A DNA stretch of 64,000 bases from Choristoneura fumiferana (GCF_025370935.1 NC_133497.1:2853830-2917829), one strand, 5' to 3'; shown: positions 1-10,828, counted from the first letter of the stretch. Notes: a model not told the origin generated them from the sequence alone. Numbers and translations are program-made.

Positions 1-189
1 ATATCCTTAGGCATCTGCGGTTATAAAATTATAAACTCTACAAAATAAAAACATATTTTTATCGAACAACTGGCAAACGAGCAAGCGGGTCACCTGATAC
101 CATTACTCGCCTTTTGATGGCACCCAAATCATAGCTAGATGGAAAAACCCCAGCAGCGAGTACATTCCATATTTTACATGTGTTTCAAC

Positions 190-470
190 CGCACAGTGGA
201 AGAGCACCAATCATCGAGATGCTGATAATACTATTTTATGGTTACAAGGCCATGTAACACGGAGAACAGATGGCGGTTGGGGTAGAAAAGTATTCGAATG
301 GAGTCCGCGTGGTAAGCGCAGCATAGAACGTCCACCAACGAGACGAACGAATGACCTGGTAAAGCAGCGGATTCAGTAGATGCAGACCGTTTCCAACCGA
401 AGCAACTGGAAGTCTATGGGGAGGCCTATGTCCAACAGTGGATGTCCTACGGCTGATATGATGATGATGG
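190..470 (+). mobile_element. RTE-type non-LTR retrotransposon 3' end (copy A)
   Basis: The frame reads GHVTRRTDGGWGRKVFEW, the C-terminal motif of RTE-clade reverse transcriptase polyproteins. It is followed by the usual 'cctatgtccaacagtggatg' tail and GAT repeats. It is 5' truncated and inactive. The same insertion is in copy B. Confidence 0.8.
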
Positions 471-638
471 ACAGTGGTCCTGTATGCATTGGGACAAAAA
501 TATTCTGCGGGATCGGGGGATGTGACTTAGCCTTGACTGTTCTAACAGACCGCTCAGCTATATCATTAGCTTGTGGAGTCTATGGGATATATTTTAGATT
601 ATGTGGACATCCCAAGGCTGATTGATTATGATACTTAC

Positions 639-773
639 CTTTTCGGCTTTCACGGCGTCTAGTTTGAATGACCTCAGCATCCGCACCAGCTCCTGTATTT
701 TGATTTCTTTCTCGTTCATCGTGTGTATCTTCTTGAACATGTTCGTCGTGACCCCCTCGGCAACTATGTACGC
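639..773 (-). CDS. Exon 14, second copy (copy A)
   Basis: Identical to 27316-27450, including both splice sites. Any exons 15A onward would lie left of the window. Confidence 0.85.
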
Positions 774-1095
774 CTGGAAGAAACTAGACAAATGTATCCA
801 GGGCCGGATTAACCGTTAGGCAGACAGTGATAATGTAAATATAAATTTGGTATCCTCAACGACGATAAATATTTTTTTTAGATACAGGCTTGAATTTGAA
901 GAGTGCTCTTCAAACTGCTGCAAACGGGCTCTGAGAATTGCATTGCCTAGAGGTCCCCGACATAGTTCATCCGGCCTTGAATGTATCGTTGAACATAAAT
1001 ACTACTTATATTGCATGTCATAATACTACATTGTGCATTAAGGGGTGTAAGAAGGGGATTACTAACGAGAGTCTATTAGAATACAGGGGGCTACT

Positions 1096-1207
1096 ACAAC
1101 ATTCGAAAATCGAAGTTCGTATCGTACCATCCCTCTCAGAGTGATATTATAGTAGCGTATAAATAATATTAGCGTCAGGAAAACAATATAAACTTCGATT
1201 TTCGAAT
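1096..1207. mobile_element. Palindromic MITE, 'cgaagttcgtatcgtacc' family (copy A)
   Basis: An arm reading CGAAAATCGAAGTTCGTATC faces a degraded inverse arm ending in CTTCGATTTTCGAA. No coding capacity. Related to 27789-27897 and 40212-40338. Confidence 0.65.
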
Positions 1208-2347
1208 TTCGTTCAAATCCGCTCTCTAATTATTACAACATAACGTACTCAGATAAAAATGCAAGCGTATTTGTGATTTCATTTTACCACTGAAACTCAT
1301 GGCCTTTATTTTGTTTTGACTAGTAATACTATCTCTTTTTCACTTCTCCGAGTTCACTTTTACGAGGCGGGAGTAAAGTGAGTATTTTAGTCCCTAGGGA
1401 GTAAAAGTAAATTTTATTTTACTTTGAGTGACTTAGATAAAATTAAAGAGCCAGTACTTGCTTATTAGTTTTTGGCCTAAAATAAGATTGTGTGTGGACC
1501 ATTTTCATGACGAAAATGTTCGTTCTTAGTCTACGTAAGGTTCTATTTATTCCAGCTTGTGTATGGACCATTTCGCCGATGCGATATTGTTTTATCTGTG
1601 TCTGGTTGGAAAAAAATACCGCGAAACCATTGAAATTGTTGTAGAGCGTAAATAATAAACGATTAATGACTATTTTTTTCTCACAACCGAAGTGAAAAAT
1701 AGTGTTTTCACCTCGACACTAAAATTCAATATAAACCCTCGGATAAATAGACACCCTCGCTAAAGCTCGGGTGGGTAACCACCTCGGGTATATATTGGCT
1801 AATTTTAGTCCCTCGATAAAAAATATACTATTAAGTCAAGCGAGGTAAAACTCCCTAAAACTCCCCAGCCCCACGTGTTTACGTAAAACCTTTGTGTAAT
1901 CAGGTATGTAGGTTTTTACGCAACCAGAAAACATAGTCCATTAGGCACTGTCAACATGACCTTTTTTTACGCTTTACATAAAACAATATTTTAAAGGTTG
2001 TGATCGGTAACAATTTTTCCATTCTAATGAGTTAGCAGTTTAAAAAAAACTAGCCACGTCCGAATGGAGCTATCGTTTTTGTCTTTCTAGATGGCGCACT
2101 GTTTGCGTGAGGTTTTTAAGTGTGGCTTTCAAAGTCTGTTATTTACGGGCGTGAAAACAAAGTTTAGATTTAAATCATATTTAATACACCTTAAAACCTT
2201 ACCATAAAAATATCGAGCAACCACAGTGTTGCATAGTCCCGATTTGTTCGGAAAAAAGGGAGACACAAGTTTTCGAAAGACAAAACTGTCTCAAAACACA
2301 GACATTCATTGCCCCGTAACGCATAATTGCTATAATTAATTTCAGAT

Positions 2348-2350
<3 letters not shown>

Positions 2351-2380
<30 letters not shown>
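2351..2380. repeat. (GA)n microsatellite, copy A
   Basis: About 28 bases of GA. The copy B tract at 29038-29058 is shorter. Confidence 0.9.
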
Positions 2381-2381
<1 letters not shown>

Positions 2382-3259
2382 TTATTTACACATATTGATA
2401 CACATAAAAATACATTTGATGGAAAAAAAAAAATAACATCGAACAGTATAAAGTGGACCCCACTCAGCATAGTGTACGGTTAACATAAAAAGAACATACA
2501 ACACACTATGACGCCAGCGGAAGGAAGTTCGCAAAGAAACTTTCAATCCGGAAGCATTACATGGCATACATTCGATCAGTTTAACCATTTTCGAAACAGT
2601 TAAACCTCAACAAGTCAGACCAGGATTGTAGTGTAATATTTACAATAATTTCAATAATAATGATATTATTATTGTGATGCATTACAATTACTCTCGATAA
2701 ACTATAAAACCAGTGCAAAAATAAAAGAAACATTCCTGATTAAAGACTCTAGCGGCGAATTCATACGCGATAGCCCTCATTGGGCTCGTATACAGGGTGT
2801 CTTTGACCATGGGAATTTAAATTCAAGGTTCAATTCTCGGCTATTTAAGCTACTTTTGTTTTATTTTCAAACAACTTGAATCTAGATAATTTTGATCCTC
2901 TATGTAAATAATGTTCTACTTACTGCAATGTGATGCGGTCTCCTTCCCCCTGTTGACAGTTTGACAGCTGCGAACGCTGGCAGCGCATTGACAGACTCGC
3001 CGACACTCAAGAACTGTAAAAAATAAATGTGGTGATTTTTTTTTATGTAAGTAGCCCGTAATTGGGCATTTCTATATACCGCTGTACCCTGAGTTTATCT
3101 CTCCGATTTCAACAAAATTTGGAAGGTAGACTCAGTCCATGATTCCGAGCTGGAAAAACAGGGTCTCCAAATGTGTCCTAAAATATTGTATGGGTGTCCG
3201 TTTTGTTACGAAATATTTAAAAAAAAACGTAACAAAACGGACACATCCATACAATATTT

Positions 3260-3415
3260 CGGAAACTGCACACACCTTCGAAGAAATTCAATGGAGTGTG
3301 TGAAGTTTTCAATCCCCACTGGCCCGCGTGGGAACTAGGGCCAAGCCCACTCATTCTGAGAGGGGGCCTGTGCCAACAGTGGGACGTATATATAGGCTGG
3401 AATGATGATAATGAC
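3260..3415 (+). mobile_element. SINE fragment, 'gggacgtatataggctgg' family (copy A)
   Basis: The 3' half of the SINE seen whole at 41771-42080, ending in GATGATAATGA. A 30-base inverted repeat (3185-3270) sits at its 5' edge. The partner in copy B is 29915-30070. Confidence 0.7.
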
Positions 3416-3511
3416 GAGTAAGGTATTTGTAAATTATGCATTAAGCTAACAGTGGGTAGGTTTGAATACACAAGAAAATTGAATAGTAAAAGGCTAAAGG
3501 ATGTTTTTTAC

Positions 3512-3626
3512 CTGTATAGCGGCAGCCACTTCGTTTTCCTCCGTGCTAAATACGTAGTTGTTGGTTGCCCAGTACGTGGAGTCTGGGTTCGATACCTGAC
3601 TCGCAACAAAAGGCACGTAGTAAGAC
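3512..3626 (-). CDS. Exon 13, second copy (copy A), weaker donor
   Basis: Same residues as 30171-30285. The donor is CAG|GTAAAA instead of GTAAGA, so the +5 G is lost. Confidence 0.84.
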
Positions 3627-4063
3627 CTAAAACAAAACAAACTTGTATAAGTTGTAAGGGGAATAATAACTCCAGTATCCGCCGGTAGATGGCGATGTAC
3701 GCCTTTAGTGTCAGAGTAACAGCATGTCGCCACAATACAAAATAGGCAGTAAATCTACTTTATAATTTGCTTGCGCCCGAATCGACGCACGCACACAGGC
3801 AAGCGTCATTTACACGGCCGCTAACCAATCTTTGCAAGACAAAACTACGCAGTGCCACGCCGCGCGCCGCGCAGTGCGGTCGCTGGTTGAGTGGTGTGGC
3901 GCGCCGCCCGCACTATTTCTCCTATAATATACTGTAGTCTTAGGCTCTGTTCGCCCCCGTTTCGATTCCGTAACGCGGCTATAGCACTCTTCACACGAAT
4001 GAAAAAAATGGATGTGATAAATTTCAACAACAAGTCGTTTTGAACTTGCCGCAATGTATATTA

Positions 4064-4255
4064 TGATTGGTTTTTTGGAGTCTTTTGTATTTTTTATTTA
4101 ACTCCAAATTTGTTACTTTTACGGGTATCCCGTGAAACCATATCGAAAATACAAACTGAGACATGGATGCACAGAAAAACCAGAAAAAGAGACCAGCACT
4201 GGGAATCGAACCCAGGTCCTCAACAACGCAACATAGATGCCGCTAGTGCTGCTGC
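4064..4255 (-). mobile_element. tRNA-headed SINE, 'gaccagcactgggaatcgaac' family (copy A)
   Basis: On the minus strand a B-box-like GGTTCGATTCCCAG is followed by a body ending in 'tttttgtattttttattt'. It is tRNA-derived, not a working tRNA gene. Related copies are at 6720-6870, 30725-30920, 30965-31115, 38815-38960, 44745-44880 and 58740-58885. Confidence 0.75.
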
Positions 4256-4314
4256 TTAAGTAGCAAAGTAGAAATAAGCAACCCGAGATATGTATCATCA
4301 TCATCATCAATCCC

Positions 4315-6493
4315 TGTTTGAGGTAAAATTTTATATTGACAATCAACAATGATAATAACAAATCAAATAGACAGGGTTACAGCCAGTATTGTTATAGAGT
4401 AGAAGTGTTTGCTTAAAACCTCTTCTAACATCCTCCCTTTTTGGCAAACTCTATCTACAGTGTTAGGCCAATTAACCCACTAATAAATGCCAATCTAGGC
4501 TTAAAAACAGCTTTTGTGAGAATATCTGCACATTGATATTCTGTGGGAACATATTTAACTTGCAGCTCTTTGTCTGTTACAAGTTTCTCTGACATAAAAA
4601 TGCCTTATCGCAATGTGCTTCGTTCTTCTGTGCATTTCTGGGTTTTGTGCAAGCTTTATAACTGCATCATTGTCAATTTGTAGAGTTGGGATATCTTTCA
4701 GTGTGGTTATCTCATTGAAAAGTCTTCTCAGCCAAACTATTTCACGTCCTGCTTCACTAGCCGCAACTAATTCAGCTTCTGTGCTCGAGATCGCTACAGA
4801 TGTTTGTCTGCGACTTGCCCAAGAGATCACACCTCCTGCATAGATGCACAAAATTCCAGATGTAGAACGTCCTGTATTTGTGTCTCCGCCGTGATCGGAG
4901 TCGCTATAACATTCCAACACTCCGGGTTTGTGTCCTTTTTTGTAAACAATCCCTGAATCGATAGTTCCTTTCAGGTAACGAAAAATTCGTTTAACTTTGA
5001 GAACGTCTTCATTAGATGGATTGTCTAGTGTTCTGGATACGACGCTTACGGCGTACGATATGTCTGGTCTGGTTCCTGTCTGGAGGTATGCCAGTGCACC
5101 GACAGCTTCGCGGTAGGGGAACTTTACTTCCTTCTCCGTTTCCGTATCTGGTTGTGCTTCTTTAATAATTGGTGTACTGATAGCCTTGCAGTCACTCATT
5201 TTAAATCTCTCTAGAAGCTTGTTTGTATAGTGTTTTTGAGACACTTTAATGGAACCATCTTTATCGTTGAAGATTTCTAGTCCAAGAAAGTAGGAAGCTG
5301 GCTTTGTGGTTATCTTGAACCTTCTTTTCAATTCAGCCAAAAACTTTTCAGATTCCTTTGGATTCGTTGAGGCTATTAAACCGTCATCAACGTAAAGTCC
5401 GATTATGATTTTATTTCCATTCGTTTGTCGAATAAATAAACATGGATCTGTGTCACACTGTTTAAATCCGATTGATTTTAAATAGTCAACAATACATTTA
5501 TTCCAGCATCGTGGAGCTTGTTTGAGACCATAAAGACTCCTCTTCAATTTGCAGACTTTGTTTGTGCCATCACTGAACCCTTCTGGTTGACTCATGTAGA
5601 CGTCTTCGTTTATTGAGCCATTAAGGAAGGCAGTGGCTACATCGAATTGCATGAGAGATAGTCCTTCGTTAGCTGCAATACTTAGGATTGATCTGATTGT
5701 AGCCATTTTAGCAACTGGACTAAATGTTTCGTCATAATCAATTCCTTTTTCTTGCGTGTAACCTCTTGCTACGAGTCGAGCTTTGTACTTATCGAGACTT
5801 CCATCGGCATTAACTTTCTTTTTGTAAACCCACTTACAAGAAATTAGTTTTCTGTCTTTTGGGCGATCTACCAAGATCCAAGTCTTGTTGTCATTTAAAG
5901 ATTTAATTTCGCTATTCATTGCTTTCATCCATTCAGTTTTCTGCTGACTTTTCATGGCGTCTTTATATGTGGTGGGTTCATGCTCGTCATTTAATATAGT
6001 CGAGACAATAAAGTCGTCATATCTACTTGGAAGTCGCAGTGTGGATCTGTCGCGAAGAGTTCTGGTATCAGGGTCGTCATCATGATCTTCGTCTGAATAA
6101 TTTATTCGACATTCATCTGGCTCGGGAGACGAATCTTTGGGATCTTCTTCTTCATCTTCTTGACTTAAATCATTTGATGTTTGGGGCAATACTCTATCGC
6201 TTTGTGCTATTCCTTAAACGACCGATATCAATTTTGCAGCTCGTTGATGAAGTTGACATTTTGACAGGCCTTGTTAGAAAAAACTTGTGAAAATTGTTAT
6301 TATTATTCTTGGATAAGTAAATAATTATATTTCGCTCATTAGAAATATAACATCACAAATATTTTATTTTAAAATACTTTTGAGGTAAAATTTTATATTG
6401 ACAATCAACAATGATAATAACAAATCAAATAGACAGGGTTACAGCCAGTATTGTTAATAGAGTAGAAGTGTTTGCTTAAAACCTCTTCTAACA
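4315..6493 (-). mobile_element. Ty1/copia LTR retrotransposon, internally deleted (copy A only)
   Basis: LTRs of about 116 bp lie at 4315-4430 and about 6378-6493. They are flanked by the 5-base duplication ATCCC (4310-4314, 6494-6498). A polypurine tract AAAAAGGGAGGA (minus strand, 4431-4442) abuts the 3' LTR. The two LTRs are nearly identical, which suggests a recent insertion. Only about 190 bp lies between the 5' LTR and the reverse transcriptase frame, so gag, protease and integrase are gone and the element cannot move alone. Confidence 0.92.
4555..6189 (-). CDS. Copia-type reverse transcriptase and RNase H (544 codons, frameshifted end)
   Basis: The frame starts inside the old polyprotein with an acidic linker (residues 1-50). 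It continues with the RVT_2 domain (about 85-330), containing CKWVYKKK, QFDVATAFLNG, SLYGLKQAPR and the catalytic YVDD at 266-269. RNase H follows, with YSDSDHGGD near 428, SSTEAEL at 469 and DNDA near 507. The frame slips at about residue 534 and stops at 4555. The usual C-terminal tail can still be read in another frame to a stop at 4455-4457. The upstream polyprotein is missing, so the first Met is not a real start. A recent element, not a host gene. Confidence 0.93.
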   Translation of the reverse strand: MPQTSNDLSQEDEEEDPKDSSPEPDECRINYSDEDHDDDPDTRTLRDRSTLRLPSRYDDFIVSTILNDEHEPTTYKDAMKSQQKTEWMKAMNSEIKSLNDNKTWILVDRPKDRKLISCKWVYKKKVNADGSLDKYKARLVARGYTQEKGIDYDETFSPVAKMATIRSILSIAANEGLSLMQFDVATAFLNGSINEDVYMSQPEGFSDGTNKVCKLKRSLYGLKQAPRCWNKCIVDYLKSIGFKQCDTDPCLFIRQTNGNKIIIGLYVDDGLIASTNPKESEKFLAELKRRFKITTKPASYFLGLEIFNDKDGSIKVSQKHYTNKLLERFKMSDCKAISTPIIKEAQPDTETEKEVKFPYREAVGALAYLQTGTRPDISYAVSVVSRTLDNPSNEDVLKVKRIFRYLKGTIDSGIVYKKGHKPGVLECYSDSDHGGDTNTGRSTSGILCIYAGGVISWASRRQTSVAISSTEAELVAASEAGREIVWLRRLFNEITTLKDIPTLQIDNDAVIKLAQNPEMHRRTKHIAIRHFYVRETCNRQRAAS

Positions 6494-6719
6494 ATCCCAG
6501 CCTATATACGTCCACTGCTGGGCGCAGGCCTCCTCTCAGAACAAGAGGGCTTGGGCCATAGTTCCCACGCGGGCCAGTGCGGATTGGGAACTTCGCACGC
6601 ACCATTGAATCGCTTCGCAGGTTTGTGCTCTGAGTTTTTCGAAATTCATGTGCGGAATTAAATTAGAAATTTACCACGAGCTTTGCGGTGAAGGAAAACA
6701 TCGTGAGATATGTATGCAT

Positions 6720-6870
6720 AGGAAAAATTCGTGTCTAGATTCCTGTCCAGCAGTGGTTTATGGGGTATAGCACGCAGCACGGAATGCTGAGGACCTGGGT
6801 TCGATTCCCAGTGCTGGTCTTTTTCTGATTTTCTGTGCATCCATGTCTCAGTTTGTATTTTCGATACGCA
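6720..6870 (+). mobile_element. tRNA-headed SINE, plus orientation (copy A)
   Basis: Partner of 30965-31115. In copy A it is separated from its head-to-head mate by the nested insertion 4296-6704. Confidence 0.75.
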
Positions 6871-7073
6871 ATTATTCTTCTATTACCAACTTATAATTTA
6901 ATTAATCCTACTTAATATTATAAATGTGAAAGTTTGTGAGTGAGTGAGCGAGTGAGTGGGTGAGTTTGTGAGTGAGAACGGACGAAGAGAAGAACGGTCT
7001 GTGGTAAAATGTTGCGATTTGTGCATTCGTTCTACAATCTACTATTTTTGAAGTCGATTAAAATAATACTCAC

Positions 7074-7294
7074 GCAGCTCTATACTCGGAATACAGCTTA
7101 CATTTCTCCAGACTTTTCACTGTGGTGTACCAGAAACGCTTCAGCTGGTTATTATTGGACCTCGTAATGTAATTGTGGATGTATATGAAGTCACTGGCTC
7201 GTATATCGGCGCTGAGGAGGGCGTGCAAAGCCGCGATACGCAGTTGTATGTGCTCTGAGTCGTCCATGAGAACCGGTAAAGATGTTTGTAGTAT
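7074..7294 (-). CDS. Exon 12, second copy (copy A)
   Basis: Intact copy of 31298-31518 with one amino-acid change (Arg for Lys near the 3' end) and one silent change. The intron upstream of it carries about 1 kb of sequence missing from copy B. Confidence 0.85.
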
Positions 7295-7339
7295 CTGAAA
7301 TACAAATAGACGTGCCTTATTTCAATTTTACAATACGTA

Positions 7340-8350
7340 CAGTACCCGGCCATAAAGATTGGACATCGGTCTAAAGAAAGTGACTCAGCTAATTTCGGTT
7401 TCGTAGAGTGTTGTCACACACTACTTATTGTGACGTCTTTCAATCGTTGTACAGGTGCAGTAGAGTACGGACGCATTTAGATAAAAATATACATATAATA
7501 AATAGTTGTTGAAACCCCCCAAAACTTTAAATTGTACGATGGCATACTTAGTAAAAAAGAGGGAACTATCCTTTTTCTAGTAGTTGCAACAGCTCTCTAT
7601 AGATATCCGAAGTTTACATGCCATTAATTTGACCTAAACTAACTAAGTCCATAAATACGATGATTGAAGGACGGTCGCGAGTGTTCGGAAATCATCGTGA
7701 ACAGCCAAATTGTCTTTTTCCGAAGACCGATGTGCAATGTTTATCGCAGGGTATTGTAAAGGTAAGGTAAGATAGTAAGGAAAGGTGAGGTAAGGTAAAG
7801 TAAGGAGAGGCAAGATACGATAGATTCAGACGACCAGATGGCCTAGTGGTAAGAGATCCTGACTACGAAGCTAGAGGTCCCGGGTTCGATTCCCGTGTCG
7901 GGGCAGATATTTGTTTGAAAAATACGGATGTTTGTTCTCGAGTCTTGGGTGTTTAATATGTATTTAAGTATGTAATTATTTATCCGTTGCTTAGTACCCA
8001 TAACACAAGCTTTGCTAAACTTACTTTGGGACTAGGTCAATTGGTGTGAATTGTCCCGTTATATTTATTTATTTATTATTATTATTTATTATTTAAGATA
8101 AGATAATATAATTTACATAAATACTTAAAAGTATAATTCATTTTACAATGTATCAGATGTCCAATTTTAAAGTTGGTATTAATGTCCGTAGTTGAGCAAT
8201 GTCCAGATTACTGATACCGCTTTTCTTGGTATGTAGAATTGATTATGCTATTATTCTCCAGCGCAGAGAGCCAAATAGTCGGTGAAGCTACTGTCACATG
8301 GGTTGTTACAAGACTGAGATGTGCTATTATGGATCAAGTAAATGTAATAA
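7340..8350. mobile_element. About 1 kb found only in copy A, including a tRNA-headed SINE
   Basis: Copy B passes directly from 31548 to 31565 where copy A has this block. A SINE at about 7836-8090 (plus) has a tRNA-like head with GGCCTAGTGGTAAGAG and GGTTCGATTCCC, and an AT-rich tail of TTATT repeats. The part before it has GGTAAG-rich purine repeats (7760-7810). I do not recognise the rest. Confidence 0.7.
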
Positions 8351-8973
8351 GCAATGTAATGTATTTGGGCTCCACAGAAAACCAGCGTTACTGCACATAA
8401 TGTGCGGCAACACATGCTGAGTGGAGACCCTTTTTGGTATCCTGCCGTGTCACCAAGTAACATAGATTTAGTTCTAGTTTTAGTTAAAATCTTAGGTGGT
8501 ACTTATGGGGCCAAAATAAATCTTACTTTCTTTCTTTCATTCTTTAATAATTGTACTTTTTTTGTATGTCTTTTTAATGTTTTTTCTATATGTATAACTA
8601 GTCGTTACCCGCGACTCCGTCCGCGTAGAATTCGGTTTTCAATACAAAACAATACAATACAAATATTCTTTATTGCACACCATAAATCAGTACAAAAAAC
8701 TTATAATATAAACACTAAACGAACTATTCAATTTTCCGGGATAAAAACTATCCTATGACCTTCTCTGGGAATCAAACTACGTGTATACCGAATTTCATCT
8801 AAAGCTGTTCAGCTGTTTAGGCGTGATGAAGTAACAAACAAACAAAACAAATAAACAAACAATCAGAGTTACAAACTTCCGTATTTATAATATTAGTGAG
8901 ATTGAATTTTACAGCTCATTCCTCTTATTGAGGTACTGTTTTTTTTTTTAATAATTAAATAAACATACGATAT

Positions 8974-9042
8974 ATGGCCAAGCCCTCTTGTTCTGAGAGG
9001 AGGCCTGTGCCAGCAGTGGGACGTTTATAGGCTGGGATGATG
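8974..9042 (+). mobile_element. 69-bp SINE tail with clean target duplication (copy A only)
   Basis: The sequence is the last 69 bp of the 'gggacgt...gctgggatgatg' SINE. AAACATACGATAT flanks it at 8961-8973 and 9043-9055, and occurs once at the empty site in copy B (32154-32166). Confidence 0.9.
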
Positions 9043-9072
9043 AAACATACGATATTGACGACTTGTACTCAC

Positions 9073-9236
9073 AGTGTACCCATTAACACGGCTCACATCA
9101 GCCAGGGCTGCCCAAAGCCGCTCGTGGCGGTCCCGGCCCTTCTCCACGTACACGGTCCGCGTGTAGGCGTCCGCCGAATAACCCATGTTGCACAACCCCT
9201 GTAGCCAAACCATGCGGTCGTTGTATTGTGGACAAT
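9073..9236 (-). CDS. Exon 11, second copy (copy A)
   Basis: Intact copy of 32184-32347 with a silent CTA/CTG difference. A 69-bp SINE tail lies 31 bp from its donor in this copy only. Confidence 0.85.
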
Positions 9237-9378
9237 CTGTGGATTATTAAGCTGTGTAAAACGAGTGAACTTAACCATGGAATATAAGAAACCTGAGGTA
9301 TTATTATTATATGTTTATGTGCAACTAATATTTACCCGCAGCTTCGCACACGTAAATCATTTTATTTTTTTATACGAC

Positions 9379-9642
9379 TGGTTGGCAAACGAGCAAGTGG
9401 GTCTCCTGATGGTAAGAGATCACCATCGCCCATAACATCTGCAAACCAGGGGAATTCCAGATGCGTTGCCAACCTAGAGGCCTAAGATGGGATACCTCAA
9501 TTGCCAGTAATTTCACCAGCTGTCTTACTCTCCACGCCGAAACACAACAGTGCAAGCACTGCTGCTTCACGGCAGGATTAGCGAGCAAGATGGTGGTAGC
9601 AATCTGGGCGGACCTGGCACAAGGTCCTACCACCTGCAAAAG
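9379..9642 (+). mobile_element. Dispersed repeat 'ggcaaacgagcaagtgggtctcctgatgg' family (copy A only)
   Basis: About 265 bp that recur at 16752-17023, 22190-22396, 53985-54325 (inverted) and 63275-63545 (inverted). About 95 bp of flanking DNA is directly repeated on either side (9261-9360, 9645-9745). Confidence 0.8.
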
Positions 9643-9779
9643 TGAGTGAACTTAACCAAGGAATATAAGAAACGTGAGGTATTATTATTATATGTTATGT
9701 ACAACTAATATTTACCCGCAGCTTCGCACACGTAAATCATTAGATAGATAGATATACTAGTTTATTTCTGCTAAGATTT

Positions 9780-10330
9780 ACATTTTTTAGGGTTCCGAAG
9801 CCAAATGGCAAAAACGAACCTTTATAGTTTCACCATGTCTGTCTGTCTGTATGTCTGTCTGTCCGTCCGTCCGCGGTTTTGCTCAAGGACTATCAATGCT
9901 AGAAAGCTGTTATTTTGCACGGATATATATGAAGGCTATGCCGACAAAATGGTACAATAAAAAACGAAAAAAAAATTTTTTTAGGGTACCTCCGAGCTCC
10001 GATAGACGTAAAGTGGGGGTGATTTTTTTTCTCATCCAACCCTATAGTGTGGGGTATTGTTGGATAGGTCTTTTAAAACCATTAAGGATTTGCTAGGACG
10101 ATTTTTCGATTCATTGAGTTTTTGCGAAATATTGAACTTTAAAGTGCAAATTTTCATTAAAATCGAGCGTCCCCCCCCCCCTTAAACCGGTGAGTGGAAA
10201 AAATTAAAAAAATTCAGGATCAAACTTTCAAGAAAAACTATAACGGCTAAGTTTGCTTGAGAATTATTAGTAGTTTAAGAGTAAATAGCAGCCTACGGTA
10301 TAAAATATACTTACCTAAACTTGGAAGATT
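9780..10330 (-). mobile_element. 'Agggttccgt' repeat (copy A)
   Basis: A long AT-rich repeat with TCTGTCTGTC runs, a poly-C tract and the terminal motif AGGGTTCCG. Related to 32520-33130, 41100-41517, 43570-44195 and 45655-46180. No coding capacity. Its terminal motifs are inverted, so a non-autonomous DNA element is likely. Confidence 0.65.
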
Positions 10331-10581
10331 CCGTATAAACTATGAAATCCTTTAAAAAAGATAATATAATTAAAGACTCCCTCCCACCTCCCTCCCTAGC
10401 TACCCCTCCCCCTTTTAGGCCGGCAACGCACCCGCAGTCCTAATAATGCCGTAGGTGTCCATGGACGGCGGTGTTCACTTACCATCAGGTGACCCACCTG
10501 CTCGTTTGCCAGCTATTAGATTAAAAAAATGACAACCATTGGGACAGTGCCAAACACTCGTACAACCTTAATCGTACTTAC

Positions 10582-10828
10582 CACTGTACATCCTGAAGTA
10601 CTTCACAACAATGTTATCGAAGAAGTCCAACTTCACCATCCTAGCCTCCATGGTCCTATGTACCAGGGTAGCGAAACTCAAGATGGCGGCGTGTCGGATA
10701 TCCCTGGGGTAGTCCAGGCCCAGCTTGGTGAAGACTTCTAGGTCTTCGAGGAGGCTTTGGGAGTAGTTGGCCACGTTGAACGGGAGCTTCCTGATGAGGG
10801 AGAGGATTGTCGTGTCCTCAATTTTTTC
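10582..10828 (-). CDS. Exon 10, second copy (copy A)
   Basis: Full-length copy of the exon at 34195-34441 with intact reading frame and splice sites. One residue differs (Glu for Asp near the start). In the printed order it follows exon 25, whose phase does not match. Confidence 0.85.

Larger units (their letters stand above)
4296..6704 (-). mobile_element. SINE with 5' inversion, carrying a nested LTR element (copy A only)
   Basis: Seen: the 11-base repeat GAGATATGTAT occurs at 4285-4295 and 6705-6715, and once in the empty site of copy B (30949-30959). Outside the LTR element, the SINE tail runs antisense from 4296 to about 6626. The next stretch to 6704 is the adjoining upstream part of the same SINE in the opposite orientation. 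Known: this '5' inversion' is the mark of twin priming during LINE-driven insertion. Confidence 0.85.

Noticed and set aside
7836..7910. Possible tRNA genes (also near 4195, 6790, 31030, 38870, 41830, 44810, 56380, 58810)
   Set aside because: B-box-like sequences are present, but each is followed by a SINE body, occurs in many copies, and the cloverleaf is degraded.
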